The notes under the pieces: generated by a model
Seen by the model: the letters and a program-made list of their open reading frames with translations, nothing else
Database searches by the model: none
What the model was told of the DNA's origin: nothing
Shown: piece by piece, positions 34,845 to 43,157 of the stretch
How positions within the stretch are numbered: the stretch's first letter is position 1
Layout of the letters: every line of letters starts with the position of its first letter
Assembly: GCA_934754505.1 (NCBI GenBank)
Contig: CAKVIE010000007.1
Location: 1-64,000 of the forward strand
Length of the DNA: 64,000 bases
Direction: 5' to 3'
Source of the DNA: an uncultured Candidatus Melainabacteria bacterium
GTDB lineage: Bacteria; Cyanobacteriota; Vampirovibrionia; Gastranaerophilales; Gastranaerophilaceae
Position numbers and translations under genes: made by a program

Positions 34845-35500
34845 ACGCAAGAAAATCCCCCGTCTATAAATATTGTCTGTCCTGTCATAAATGAATTTTT
34901 TTCACTTGCTAAAAAATAAACAAATTCAGCAATCTCAATCGGCTCACCCATACGCTTTATAGGCAAAGCCTCTTCTAAAATTTTTATCTGTTCGGGAGAA
35001 TTGTTTTGTGAAGTCATTTCCGTATTAATAAATCCCGGAGCTACAGCGTTACAAAGAATATTGAACTTTGAAAGCTCAACAGCAGTTGCGGTTGTTAAAC
35101 CTTTAACACCTGCTTTTGCTATAGAATACATTATTCGTCTTTCTTTTGAAAAATCACACCAGATTGAAGCAAAGTTGACAATTCTGCCGTAATTATCAGC
35201 TTTCATATAGGGAGTAACATATTTTATCAACATTGTTTGAGAAACAAGATTGACTTGAAGCATTTCTTGGAGCTTTTCAAGTGACATTTCATCAATTGAC
35301 GCCAAATCATTAATTCCTGCACAATTAACCAATATATCGACACCTTTTATGGTGTCAATATATTGCTTTATACTATCATTTGAAGCTAAATCCATTTCTT
35401 TTCTTGTTGGAGAATACACTTCAATGCCATTTTTTTCAAAAAGCTCTTTTATAACTTTTCCAATTCCTCTTGAAGCCCCGGTTATAAGTGCTTTATGCAT
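34841..35500 (-). CDS. Short-chain dehydrogenase/reductase
   Basis: 219 residues, classical SDR: TGASRGIG cofactor loop near residue 7, NCAGIND, catalytic Ser in NFASIW, YSIAK (Tyr and Lys), and the closing FMTGQTIFIDGG. It resembles FabG-type reductases, but its context is a sugar pathway. It would reduce or oxidise a keto/hydroxyl group in the unnamed module. I start at the ATG at 35500, inside the last codons of the aldolase gene; the frame is open for 25 codons more. It overlaps the cyclase gene by 4 bp. Confidence 0.85.
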   Translation of the reverse strand: MHKALITGASRGIGKVIKELFEKNGIEVYSPTRKEMDLASNDSIKQYIDTIKGVDILVNCAGINDLASIDEMSLEKLQEMLQVNLVSQTMLIKYVTPYMKADNYGRIVNFASIWCDFSKERRIMYSIAKAGVKGLTTATAVELSKFNILCNAVAPGFINTEMTSQNNSPEQIKILEEALPIKRMGEPIEIAEFVYFLASEKNSFMTGQTIFIDGGFSCV

Positions 35501-36311
35501 AAACTCCGCCTGCCTCTTCGATAAGTCTTTTGTATCTTGCTTCAAGCATTGTAAGTCTTTGAGCATCTTCATCATAAATCATCTTATAGAATTCTCTCTT
35601 GTTCTTGAGCCACATAAGTTCAAATCCGACAGCTTTCAAAATGCCTTTTTCAACGTCAGGGTCTTTTAACGCCTTTTGAGCGTCGAAAATGATTTTTCTT
35701 GTTTCAAATTTTGTCAAAGAATGTTCAGGCAAATTTCTGAAGAAAGGAAGTGAATGTGCAGAAACACCGCCGCCGATAACCATTGCTTTATTTACTTTTT
35801 GCATTTTTTCAGCCATCGTATTAGCTATTTCAAAAACTGTATCACTGTTAATATCTTCTCTTGTTAAACCCATAGAACCTGTCATATCAACACGTCCGAG
35901 AACACAGCCTGAAACATCTGAAAAATACGGAGATTCTATCATTTTATCAAGATTTTCGTATCCTGTAATAGTTTCAATATTAACTAAAAACTTCATATCA
36001 AGTCTTTCTTCATCAGGGAATACGAATTTTGTTGCTTGAACAAATTTTTTCATTGCATAAGGTGTTTCAATCATAGGAGCAACGATAGTATTTACACCGA
36101 TTGTTCTTGCATCAAACATATCTTTTATTGCTTCGCAGCCGCCAATTTTAATTGTTAAATCAAGACCTGCTTTTGTTACTACTTCTTTTAATCTTAAAGC
36201 TTCTTCAAGTCTTGTACCTTCTGCTTCAAATTCAGCTTTTATGCCAATGACATGATGATTTTCTTTCATGTCTTTTAATGTCTCAATCATTTTCTTTTCA
36301 AGTAAATTCAT
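35493..36311 (-). CDS. HpcH/HpaI aldolase-like (citrate lyase beta fold) enzyme
   Basis: 272 residues, TIM barrel. The metal-binding pattern of the family is visible: APMIETPYAMKKFV, VNIETITGYENLDKMI and GCVLGRVDMTGSMG. The relatives add pyruvate or another 2-keto acid enolate to an aldehyde, or cleave the product. The C-terminal 60 residues (KNKREFYKMIYDE...) are an extra helical tail. AGGAGAAA precedes the ATG at 36311. In this operon it may build or split a ketodeoxy acid. It overlaps the SDR by 8 bp. Confidence 0.75.
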   Translation of the reverse strand: MNLLEKKMIETLKDMKENHHVIGIKAEFEAEGTRLEEALRLKEVVTKAGLDLTIKIGGCEAIKDMFDARTIGVNTIVAPMIETPYAMKKFVQATKFVFPDEERLDMKFLVNIETITGYENLDKMIESPYFSDVSGCVLGRVDMTGSMGLTREDINSDTVFEIANTMAEKMQKVNKAMVIGGGVSAHSLPFFRNLPEHSLTKFETRKIIFDAQKALKDPDVEKGILKAVGFELMWLKNKREFYKMIYDEDAQRLTMLEARYKRLIEEAGGVYA

Positions 36312-36345
36312 AGTTTCTCCTAACAATATTTATATTATTATAATT

Positions 36346-37188
36346 TTAAAGCAATTGAGTTTTATTGTATTCATACAACTTTTTGAGTCCGTCTTTTGCT
36401 GTCGTGAATACTAAACTCGGAAAATTCTTTTTCAACAATGTATTATCGCCGGTATATTCATTATTCATAACCGGATTTTTGATAATTATCTCAACTTTTT
36501 TATCTGAAAAACCGTTTACGATTTCTGATATTTCCAAAAGACTTATGCTGTCGGTAGGTGTAATATTTATTATATTATCTGACGGTTTATTTTCAATAAA
36601 ATATTCAATGATTCTTTGCATATCTTCAACAAAAAGGTAATCAAAAACGACATTTTGATTAATTTCTATCGGTTTATTATTCAAAACACAATTTATTGCA
36701 TAACTCGGGAAACGATTTTCTTTCTCGCCATAGCCGTAACAAGCAAAAATATTTAAACACAAAACATCATCTCTATCTTTGATTTTTTGAGCTATCATCA
36801 TCTTAGACTTACCGTACAAATCTTGCGGCAATACATCTCCAATAGAACTTTCGGGAACTTTATGCAAAGCTCTTGATTTATCATACATTGCACCTGAACC
36901 GAATAATATTACACGAACTCCGTCTTTTTTGTATTTCAAAATATTATCAACCATTGCAAGATTATCTTCAACAGTCGAATCTCTATCTGCAATTCCTCTT
37001 GCTCCGCCTGTTGAACCGCAATGAACTACGAAATCAATATCATTTTTTGAAAAATAATCCTTAACTGCCGATTCAGACGTTAAATCAAGCTCAAAACTTC
37101 TGGGTGTCAAAAGCTCGTATTTGTCTTGCAAATACGACTTAAGATTTTTTCCGATAAAACCGCCCGAACCTGTTAATAATATTTTCAT
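36346..37188 (-). CDS. NAD-dependent epimerase/dehydratase family protein
   Basis: 280 residues, extended SDR. GSGGFIGKNL binds NAD(P), HCGSTGGARGI follows, and YGKSK is the Y-x3-K active site. It is similar in length to 4-keto sugar reductases such as RfbJ, RfbS or YerF, and somewhat to GDP-fucose synthase. It lies 5 bp after rfbH, so it may reduce a CDP-4-keto sugar, or finish the sugar made by the block after it. ATG at 37188 is chosen; the TTG one codon upstream is also possible. Confidence 0.7.
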   Translation of the reverse strand: MKILLTGSGGFIGKNLKSYLQDKYELLTPRSFELDLTSESAVKDYFSKNDIDFVVHCGSTGGARGIADRDSTVEDNLAMVDNILKYKKDGVRVILFGSGAMYDKSRALHKVPESSIGDVLPQDLYGKSKMMIAQKIKDRDDVLCLNIFACYGYGEKENRFPSYAINCVLNNKPIEINQNVVFDYLFVEDMQRIIEYFIENKPSDNIINITPTDSISLLEISEIVNGFSDKKVEIIIKNPVMNNEYTGDNTLLKKNFPSLVFTTAKDGLKKLYEYNKTQLL

Positions 37189-37193
37189 CAAAT

Positions 37194-38540
37194 TTAACCT
37201 CTAAAATACTCGTGAATTAATTCTGAAGTCTTATCGAGCTGTTTTTCTCCGAGTGCAGGGAATGTGCCGACCCAGAATGTATTATTCATAATATAATCCG
37301 TATTCGGAAGCATTTTGTAATGTTCTTCCGTCAAATCTTTAGAATTGATTACATCAGACTTTCCTATTTTCAACTCGATTTCATTGTCAACAATTACAGG
37401 TTGTCTTAAAAGATTTCCTGCAAACAACTGTCTTGTTCCGACACCGTTTGATTCCAAATATTCAACAAGAGCTTGCTTGCTGTATTTTTCTGACGGTTTA
37501 ACAGAAATCAAATAACCAAACCAAGACGGTTTAACACCTTCATGGATTTTCGGTAAAATAATATAATCAGTTAAATCTGATAATTTTTTAGTTAAATATT
37601 CAGCATTTGCAGTTCTCTTTGCCAAAAATGACGGAAGCTTTTTAAGCTGTGAACAACCGAGTGCAGCTTGCCAATCCGTAATTTTAAGGTTAAATCCCAA
37701 ATGAGAATATGTATATTTGTGATCATATCCGAAAGGAAGATTTCCGAGTTGCTGCTTAAATCTTTTTCCGCAAACGTTGTCTTTTCCGGGAGGACAACAG
37801 CAATCTCTGCCCCAATCTCTGAAAGACATAATAATTCTGTATAATTTAGAATCGTTTGTCACAACGGCTCCGCCTTCACCCATTGTAATGTGGTGAGCAG
37901 GATAGAAACTATATGTTCCGATATGTCCTATTGTACCAACCTTTTTACCTTTGTATTCTGCACCTAAAGCATCGCAGCTGTCTTCAATTAACCATAAATT
38001 GTGTTTTTCGCAAATTGCAACAATTTTATCAAGGTCAAAAGTATTTCCGAGCGTATGAGCCAAGAAAATCGCCTTTGTTTTCGGAGTAATTGCTTCTTCG
38101 ATTTTTGAAGCATCAATATTATAAGTTCCGATTTCACAATCAACGAAAACAGGTACCATACCTTGTTGAATTATCGGGTTTACAGTCGTCGGGAAACCTG
38201 CCGCAACAGTAATAACTTCATCACCTTTTTTGAGTTGTCTGTCACCCAATTTATGCGAAGTTAATGCTGAAAAAGCAAGTAAATTTGCACTTGAACCTGA
38301 ATTTGTCGAAAGAGCATATTTTACACCCAAAAATTGAGCAAATTTTTTCTCAAATTCTACATTGAAACGACCTGCTGTGAGCCACATATCAAGAGATGCC
38401 TCAATCATGCCCGTCAAATCGTCTTCATCTAACAATTTACCTGAAGCGGGGATATAATTAAATTGTCTTTCACCGCCGTAAACATTTTTATAATATTCTT
38501 TTGCAGCTTCTATTACTTTGTTGCGAAGTTCTTGTTCCAT
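37194..38540 (-). CDS. rfbH: CDP-4-keto-6-deoxy-D-glucose 3-dehydrase (E1)
   Basis: 448 residues, the expected length of RfbH/AscC. It belongs to the DegT/DnrJ/EryC1 fold, but the PLP lysine is replaced by histidine (YPAHHITMGEGG), the hallmark of this dehydrase. Cysteines for its [2Fe-2S] cluster are in RDCCCPPGKDNVCGKRF near residue 250. With an NADH reductase partner (E3) it removes the 3-hydroxyl, giving CDP-4-keto-3,6-dideoxyglucose. No E3 gene is in the window. Its start lies 28 bp inside rfbG. Confidence 0.95.
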   Translation of the reverse strand: MEQELRNKVIEAAKEYYKNVYGGERQFNYIPASGKLLDEDDLTGMIEASLDMWLTAGRFNVEFEKKFAQFLGVKYALSTNSGSSANLLAFSALTSHKLGDRQLKKGDEVITVAAGFPTTVNPIIQQGMVPVFVDCEIGTYNIDASKIEEAITPKTKAIFLAHTLGNTFDLDKIVAICEKHNLWLIEDSCDALGAEYKGKKVGTIGHIGTYSFYPAHHITMGEGGAVVTNDSKLYRIIMSFRDWGRDCCCPPGKDNVCGKRFKQQLGNLPFGYDHKYTYSHLGFNLKITDWQAALGCSQLKKLPSFLAKRTANAEYLTKKLSDLTDYIILPKIHEGVKPSWFGYLISVKPSEKYSKQALVEYLESNGVGTRQLFAGNLLRQPVIVDNEIELKIGKSDVINSKDLTEEHYKMLPNTDYIMNNTFWVGTFPALGEKQLDKTSELIHEYFRG

Positions 38541-39601
38541 GCTATATTTTCCTCATATTCGGATATTTGATTCATTGTTAATTCAAACATATCCTGTTCT
38601 TTGTTTTCATAAAAATTCTTATACCATTCAACAGATTTTTCAATGGCTTTATCTGCAGAATAAGTAGGTTTCCAGCCTAAAACTTTTTCAGCCTTTTCAA
38701 TGTTAAGCATCAAAAGGTTTGCTTCGTGCAAGTCATCTCTTTTATGAACGACAACTTCACCTTTTCCATAGTATTCAACAACTTTTTGAGCAACATCAGC
38801 AACTTTCAAAACGCTGTCTTCATTAGGTCCGAAGTTAAAGCCTTCTGCATATTTTTTGCCGTCTTCAAATAATTTTTGACCTAAAAGCAAATAACCTGAT
38901 AAAGGTTCCAAAACGTGCTGCCAAGGTCTTACGGCAATAGGATTTCTGATTTCTATTTGTTTTCCTTCATTAATATATCTTACGCAATCGGGAATTAATC
39001 TATCAGCTGCCCAATCACCACCGCCGATTACATTACCTGCTCTTGCCGTTGCCATTGCATATCCGTCATCACCCTGCAAAAACGAACGTCTGAATGATGA
39101 TGACATAATTTCAACACAGCCTTTTGACGACGAATACATATCGTATCCGCCCATTGGTTCATCTTCTTTATAACCTCTTGCAACTTCTTTGTTTTCATAA
39201 CATTTATCTGTTGTTACGTTAACAAAAGAAACAACGCTGCCGCATTGTTTTGCAGCTTCTAAAACATTCAATGACCCAATCACATTTGTTTCGTAAGTCA
39301 TTATCGGCTCTGAATAAGATAATCTTACAATCGGTTGTGCTGCCAAGTGGAATACAATTTCCGGCTTAAATTGCTTCATAGCCGAAAGTAATTTTTTAAA
39401 ATCTAAAATATTTCCGAATTCATTTCTGCATTGACCGTAAATTCTCAATTCTTCAAACATTGAAGGCTGAGTATTTGGTTCTAAAGAATAACCGAGAACT
39501 TCCGCTCCCATAGACTTTAACCACAAGGTAAGCCAGCTTCCTTTAAAACCTGTATGTCCTGTTACAAAAACTTTTTTTCCTTTATAAAAATCTTTAAACA
39601 T
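38513..39601 (-). CDS. rfbG: CDP-glucose 4,6-dehydratase
   Basis: 362 residues, extended SDR. VTGHTGFKGSWLTLWL at residue 13, HLAAQPIVRLSYSEPIMTYE, TTDKCYENKE and YSSSKGCVEIM (Tyr and Lys of the active site) are diagnostic for this enzyme. It converts CDP-glucose to CDP-4-keto-6-deoxyglucose with bound NAD. The start is 1 bp downstream of the rfbF stop codon, and the end overlaps rfbH. Confidence 0.95.
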   Translation of the reverse strand: MFKDFYKGKKVFVTGHTGFKGSWLTLWLKSMGAEVLGYSLEPNTQPSMFEELRIYGQCRNEFGNILDFKKLLSAMKQFKPEIVFHLAAQPIVRLSYSEPIMTYETNVIGSLNVLEAAKQCGSVVSFVNVTTDKCYENKEVARGYKEDEPMGGYDMYSSSKGCVEIMSSSFRRSFLQGDDGYAMATARAGNVIGGGDWAADRLIPDCVRYINEGKQIEIRNPIAVRPWQHVLEPLSGYLLLGQKLFEDGKKYAEGFNFGPNEDSVLKVADVAQKVVEYYGKGEVVVHKRDDLHEANLLMLNIEKAEKVLGWKPTYSADKAIEKSVEWYKNFYENKEQDMFELTMNQISEYEENIAWNKNFATK

Positions 39602-39602
39602 C

Positions 39603-40382
39603 TTATTTTACCCATTTTGCCCAAGGAGCTTGATTTGATTCCCAAAGTTCCGTTAATTCTTTTTTATCACGCAAGGTGTCCATCGGCTGCCAGAAACCTC
39701 TGTGTTTAAACGCATTTAATTGTTTATCCTTTGCGAGATTTTCAAGCGGAGCTCTTTCAAATATTGTTTTATCGCCATCTTTGATGTAATCAAAAACCTC
39801 CGGCTGACATACGAAAAATCCGCCGTTAATCCAGCTTTCTTCACCTTTCGGTTTTTCCATAAATGATGTAATCATATTATCATCTTTTATAACCAATGCA
39901 CCGAATCTGCCTGAAAGTTGAACTGCTGTCATTGTAACAAGTTTGCCTGATTCTTTGTGACATTTAATAAGTTCATCAATATTAACATCGGAAACACCGT
40001 CACCATAAGTAAGCATAAACGGTTCATTACCGATATAATCTTGAGCTTTCTTAATTCTTCCGCCTGTCATGGTGTCTTTGCCCGTATAAAGCATTGTAAC
40101 TTTCCACGGTTCATTTCTTGTTTTATGAACTTCAACCGTATTAGTTGCCATATCAACCGTTACATCAGAATAACGATTGTAATAATTGATAAAATATTCT
40201 TTTATAACGTGTGACTTATATCCTGTTAAAACGATAAAATCATTAAAACCATAGTGAGAATAAATTTTCATAATGTGCCACAAAATCGGTTTTCCTCCGA
40301 TTTCAACCATCGGTTTCGGTTTTAATACCGTTTCTTCACTAAGTCTTGTTCCAAGTCCACCTGCTAATATAACAACTTTCAT
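39603..40382 (-). CDS. rfbF: Glucose-1-phosphate cytidylyltransferase
   Basis: 259 residues, typical of RfbF. AGGLGTRLSEETVLKPKPMV at the N-terminus is the nucleotide and sugar-phosphate site; HIMKIYSHYGFNDFI, LTYGDGVSDV and NGGFFVC follow. It makes CDP-glucose from CTP and glucose 1-phosphate, the first committed step toward 3,6-dideoxyhexoses. It is the first gene of the 15-gene operon, with AGGAG before the ATG and a 179-bp divergent control region upstream. Confidence 0.95.
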   Translation of the reverse strand: MKVVILAGGLGTRLSEETVLKPKPMVEIGGKPILWHIMKIYSHYGFNDFIVLTGYKSHVIKEYFINYYNRYSDVTVDMATNTVEVHKTRNEPWKVTMLYTGKDTMTGGRIKKAQDYIGNEPFMLTYGDGVSDVNIDELIKCHKESGKLVTMTAVQLSGRFGALVIKDDNMITSFMEKPKGEESWINGGFFVCQPEVFDYIKDGDKTIFERAPLENLAKDKQLNAFKHRGFWQPMDTLRDKKELTELWESNQAPWAKWVK

Positions 40383-40404
40383 GACAGCTCCTATTTTTAT
40401 ATAC

Positions 40405-40421
40405 CATTAAACATGTTAATG
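40405..40421. promoter_or_regulatory. Inverted repeat in the rfbF control region
   Basis: CATTAA-ACATG-TTAATG, a 6-bp inverted repeat 22 bp upstream of the rfbF start codon, where it would overlap a promoter. It shares TACCAT with the palindrome at 40542. Confidence 0.35.
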
Positions 40422-40541
40422 TCTTTAACTATACTAAGAATATAGAATAAAATCAATATTGTATTATCGTAACATAATTTTTAAATTTGCAAAACAATAT
40501 TGAATACAAAATGAATATATCAAAACATTGATTATTTGAAT

Positions 40542-40555
40542 ACCATATATATGGT
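40542..40555. promoter_or_regulatory. Perfect 14-bp palindrome, probable operator
   Basis: ACCATATATATGGT, a perfect palindrome ending 6 bp before the start codon of the ribbon-helix-helix gene. Such proteins usually bind palindromes in their own promoters. Confidence 0.6.
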
Positions 40556-40561
40556 GTTATT

Positions 40562-40726
40562 ATGAAAGAATTTAAACCTACAAAACAAGAAAAAACTGTA
40601 ATCAGCATAAGAATTGACATTGAAACGCTCAAAAAGATAGATTCTCTATCCGTTCAAACAGACATTAGCCGAAATGAGTTCATTATTCAATGCATAGATT
40701 ATGCAATTGAAAACATTAAAAAGTAG
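40562..40726 (+). CDS. Ribbon-helix-helix (CopG/Arc-type) DNA-binding protein
   Basis: 54 residues, below common ORF cut-offs. KTVISIRIDIETLKKIDSLS gives the N-terminal strand and first helix, and TDISRNEFIIQCIDYAIENI the turn and second helix, the standard RHH pattern. Such dimers place the strand in the major groove of a short palindrome. The gene is divergent from rfbF, directly after the palindrome at 40542, and its end overlaps the convergent glycosyltransferase gene by 11 bp. It may regulate itself and one or both polysaccharide operons. No toxin gene follows, so an antitoxin role is less likely. Confidence 0.75.
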   Translation: MKEFKPTKQEKTVISIRIDIETLKKIDSLSVQTDISRNEFIIQCIDYAIENIKK

Positions 40727-43154
40727 TTTCAGTCCTCAATCTGTTTAAAAATTCATCGACATTATCTGCTGTTATTTCATCATACAATTTTGTCGATAAA
40801 CTTTGAACTTGCTCTTTTGTCAAAGTATTAAAATCAAACTCGGTAAGTTTTTTTATTACCTCAGGCTCAAATCTGTATTTTAAAATTTTAGCAGGATTTC
40901 CGACAACAATTGCATAAGGAGGAACATCTTTAGTCACAAGACTTCCTGCTCCGATTATCGCACCCTGCCCGATTTTCACACCCGAAAAAATCGTCGCACC
41001 ATATCCTATCCAAACATCGTCCTCAACAATGATTGAACCTTTTGAGCCTGCTTCATTTTCATAACCTAAAAATTTAACCTTAAACGGATATGTGGAAAGT
41101 CCTTTATAAAAATGTTCTGAAGCAAGCAAAAACGTCACATTCGGGGCAATAGAACAATAATTGCCTATAATTAATTTTTCATCGCCGTTACCAGAATGAT
41201 AAACATTAATATTGCCGTATGAATAATTTCCAACAAAAACATGTCCGATTTTAACGTGATTAGAAACAGTCGTTTCATTGTGCTTATTCAAATCCCGCCA
41301 TAAAAAATTCACGTTGCCTTTTTTAACTTGTTTTTCGACTCTTTTTTGATGAAAAAACTGTTTAACTATTTTGGGAAATAATTTCACAAGAGCAAGCCAA
41401 AAATAAGGTTTCAAAGCATAATCAACAGCAAGATACTTGAAATAGCCTGTTCTGTCAAAAGCATAAATATTTTTGAAATCGAAATAGAATTCATTTATAA
41501 AATTCAACAAAATTTTCTTTTTTTCCAATTCAAATGCAGATTTAGAAAGAGCTTTGGTATTCAAAAAATCCTTCAACACCGACAAATAATTTTTGCCGAA
41601 AACTTCTGCAATATTGTAACCGCCTTTTCTCGTGCAAACAATATTTTCAAAGTATTTTTCATTTACAATAACAGCTTTTTCCTTGCAAGAAACCTGATTT
41701 AAAATAACATCAACTTGAGTAAGCTGCTTAGATGAACATCTGTTGAAGTCAGAAATTTTTTCGAAATCAGATTTCCATATCCCGAAATTTCCTATTGCGG
41801 TCATACCATAAGACATTTTTGCAACAAAATCCGACAAATCGCTGCAAAAAACATATTTTTCATCAGACTGAACAAATCCCGAAACAAAACAAAGAACAGG
41901 CTTTTCTGATTTAAAAGACATTATATCCCTGCACATTTTTTCAAATGAGTTTTTATAAAACCTCAATGTGTCGTTGCAAAGTTTCAAATACTCGCCATTA
42001 CCTAAAGATAAAGCTTTTTCAAAATTTTTATCTTTAATATTTTCATCATTTCTGTGATAAAAAACCTTTTCCGGAAACATATTTGCATACTTTTGACAAA
42101 TTTCATGCGTATTATCCGACGAACAATTATCAGAAATAACAATTTCCACCGCATTAGTTTTTTGAAAAAATTCTTGAGATGTCAAAGTTTTCAAAGAGCT
42201 GTCCAAAAGTTTTGCCCTGTTATAAGTCGGAATGCAAATCGACAAGAGAGGTTTTTCAAACTTTTCGGGAAATTCATCTGAATATTTTGCAACATTAATT
42301 TTACAAGGATATTTTTTCTTCAAAAACTTATCAAACTCTGCCACACTTTTTCTGCTGACTTTTGCAACAGACGGTTTATGCAAAAATTCCGAAAGAACAT
42401 ACAAACAATCAGGAATACTTTTTTTGTAAATTACGTTATGCAACGCTTTGAAAAAATCATCATAATCCTGTTTTTTTCTTGCAGAAATGTAGCTTCCGCC
42501 ATGAACCCGCCATAAAGTATCTTTGTACGGAATATAAACAATATTTGAATTCATTTTCAAAATTTGCACCCACAAATACCAATCGAGGTTAGGCTTTGAT
42601 GGAGAGTTAAAATCACATTTTTCCAAATATTCTTTTTTTACCATCATACAAGAAAAAGTCGGAAAATAATTGTTATTAATAAATTCTTTGAAATCGAAAA
42701 AATCTCTTTCAAATAATTCTTTTTGTTTTTCAAAATATGATTTTTGTCTTTCAGCATACTGATTTACATAATTATCTTCACCAATCAGCTGTAAATCATT
42801 GACAAAAATTGAAGCATTCGGATTTTGTCTGATAGCATTAACTTTATGCAAAAGTGCATTTTCAGCCCATTTATCATCACTTTCAAGGAAAGCTATATAT
42901 TCACCGGAACATTTTGAAATACCAAGTTTTAAAGTTTCACAAAGCCCCTTGTTTTGATTGTTTTCATGGGTAAAAAGTTTTATCCTTGAATCTTTTTCAC
43001 AATAAGATTTTATCAGATTTACGGAATTATCTTTTGAGCCGTCATCTGCAATCACAAGCTCCCAATCCTGATAAGATTGAGATAAAACACTTTCTATCAA
43101 CTCGGATAGAAAGTGTTCGTAATTAAAACTTGCCGTGATTATTGAAATTTTCAT
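40716..43154 (-). CDS. Three-domain fusion: GT2 - GT2 - hexapeptide acetyltransferase
   Basis: 812 residues. First GT2 domain (about 1-230): SIITASFNYEHFLSELIESV, with ESDDKW as the DxD. Second GT2 domain (about 300-520): LLSICIPTYNRAKLLDSSLK, where the DxD position reads CNDT. C-terminal left-handed beta-helix (about 625-790) of the CatB/xenobiotic acetyltransferase type: IIVEDDVWIGYGATIFSGV and GAGSLVTKDVPPYAIVVGNP, with the catalytic His probably in SEHFYKG. One polypeptide could thus add two sugars and acetylate one. It follows the membrane protein gene by 3 bp and ends the upstream operon. Confidence 0.85.
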   Translation of the reverse strand: MKISIITASFNYEHFLSELIESVLSQSYQDWELVIADDGSKDNSVNLIKSYCEKDSRIKLFTHENNQNKGLCETLKLGISKCSGEYIAFLESDDKWAENALLHKVNAIRQNPNASIFVNDLQLIGEDNYVNQYAERQKSYFEKQKELFERDFFDFKEFINNNYFPTFSCMMVKKEYLEKCDFNSPSKPNLDWYLWVQILKMNSNIVYIPYKDTLWRVHGGSYISARKKQDYDDFFKALHNVIYKKSIPDCLYVLSEFLHKPSVAKVSRKSVAEFDKFLKKKYPCKINVAKYSDEFPEKFEKPLLSICIPTYNRAKLLDSSLKTLTSQEFFQKTNAVEIVISDNCSSDNTHEICQKYANMFPEKVFYHRNDENIKDKNFEKALSLGNGEYLKLCNDTLRFYKNSFEKMCRDIMSFKSEKPVLCFVSGFVQSDEKYVFCSDLSDFVAKMSYGMTAIGNFGIWKSDFEKISDFNRCSSKQLTQVDVILNQVSCKEKAVIVNEKYFENIVCTRKGGYNIAEVFGKNYLSVLKDFLNTKALSKSAFELEKKKILLNFINEFYFDFKNIYAFDRTGYFKYLAVDYALKPYFWLALVKLFPKIVKQFFHQKRVEKQVKKGNVNFLWRDLNKHNETTVSNHVKIGHVFVGNYSYGNINVYHSGNGDEKLIIGNYCSIAPNVTFLLASEHFYKGLSTYPFKVKFLGYENEAGSKGSIIVEDDVWIGYGATIFSGVKIGQGAIIGAGSLVTKDVPPYAIVVGNPAKILKYRFEPEVIKKLTEFDFNTLTKEQVQSLSTKLYDEITADNVDEFLNRLRTETTF

Positions 43155-43157
43155 TGA

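Noticed and set aside
34841..35500. Housekeeping FabG
   Set aside because: The motifs fit any classical SDR; no other fatty acid gene is nearby and both neighbours are overlapping sugar-type genes.
40562..40726. RHH protein as antitoxin
   Set aside because: No toxin gene follows; its end overlaps a convergent glycosyltransferase gene.
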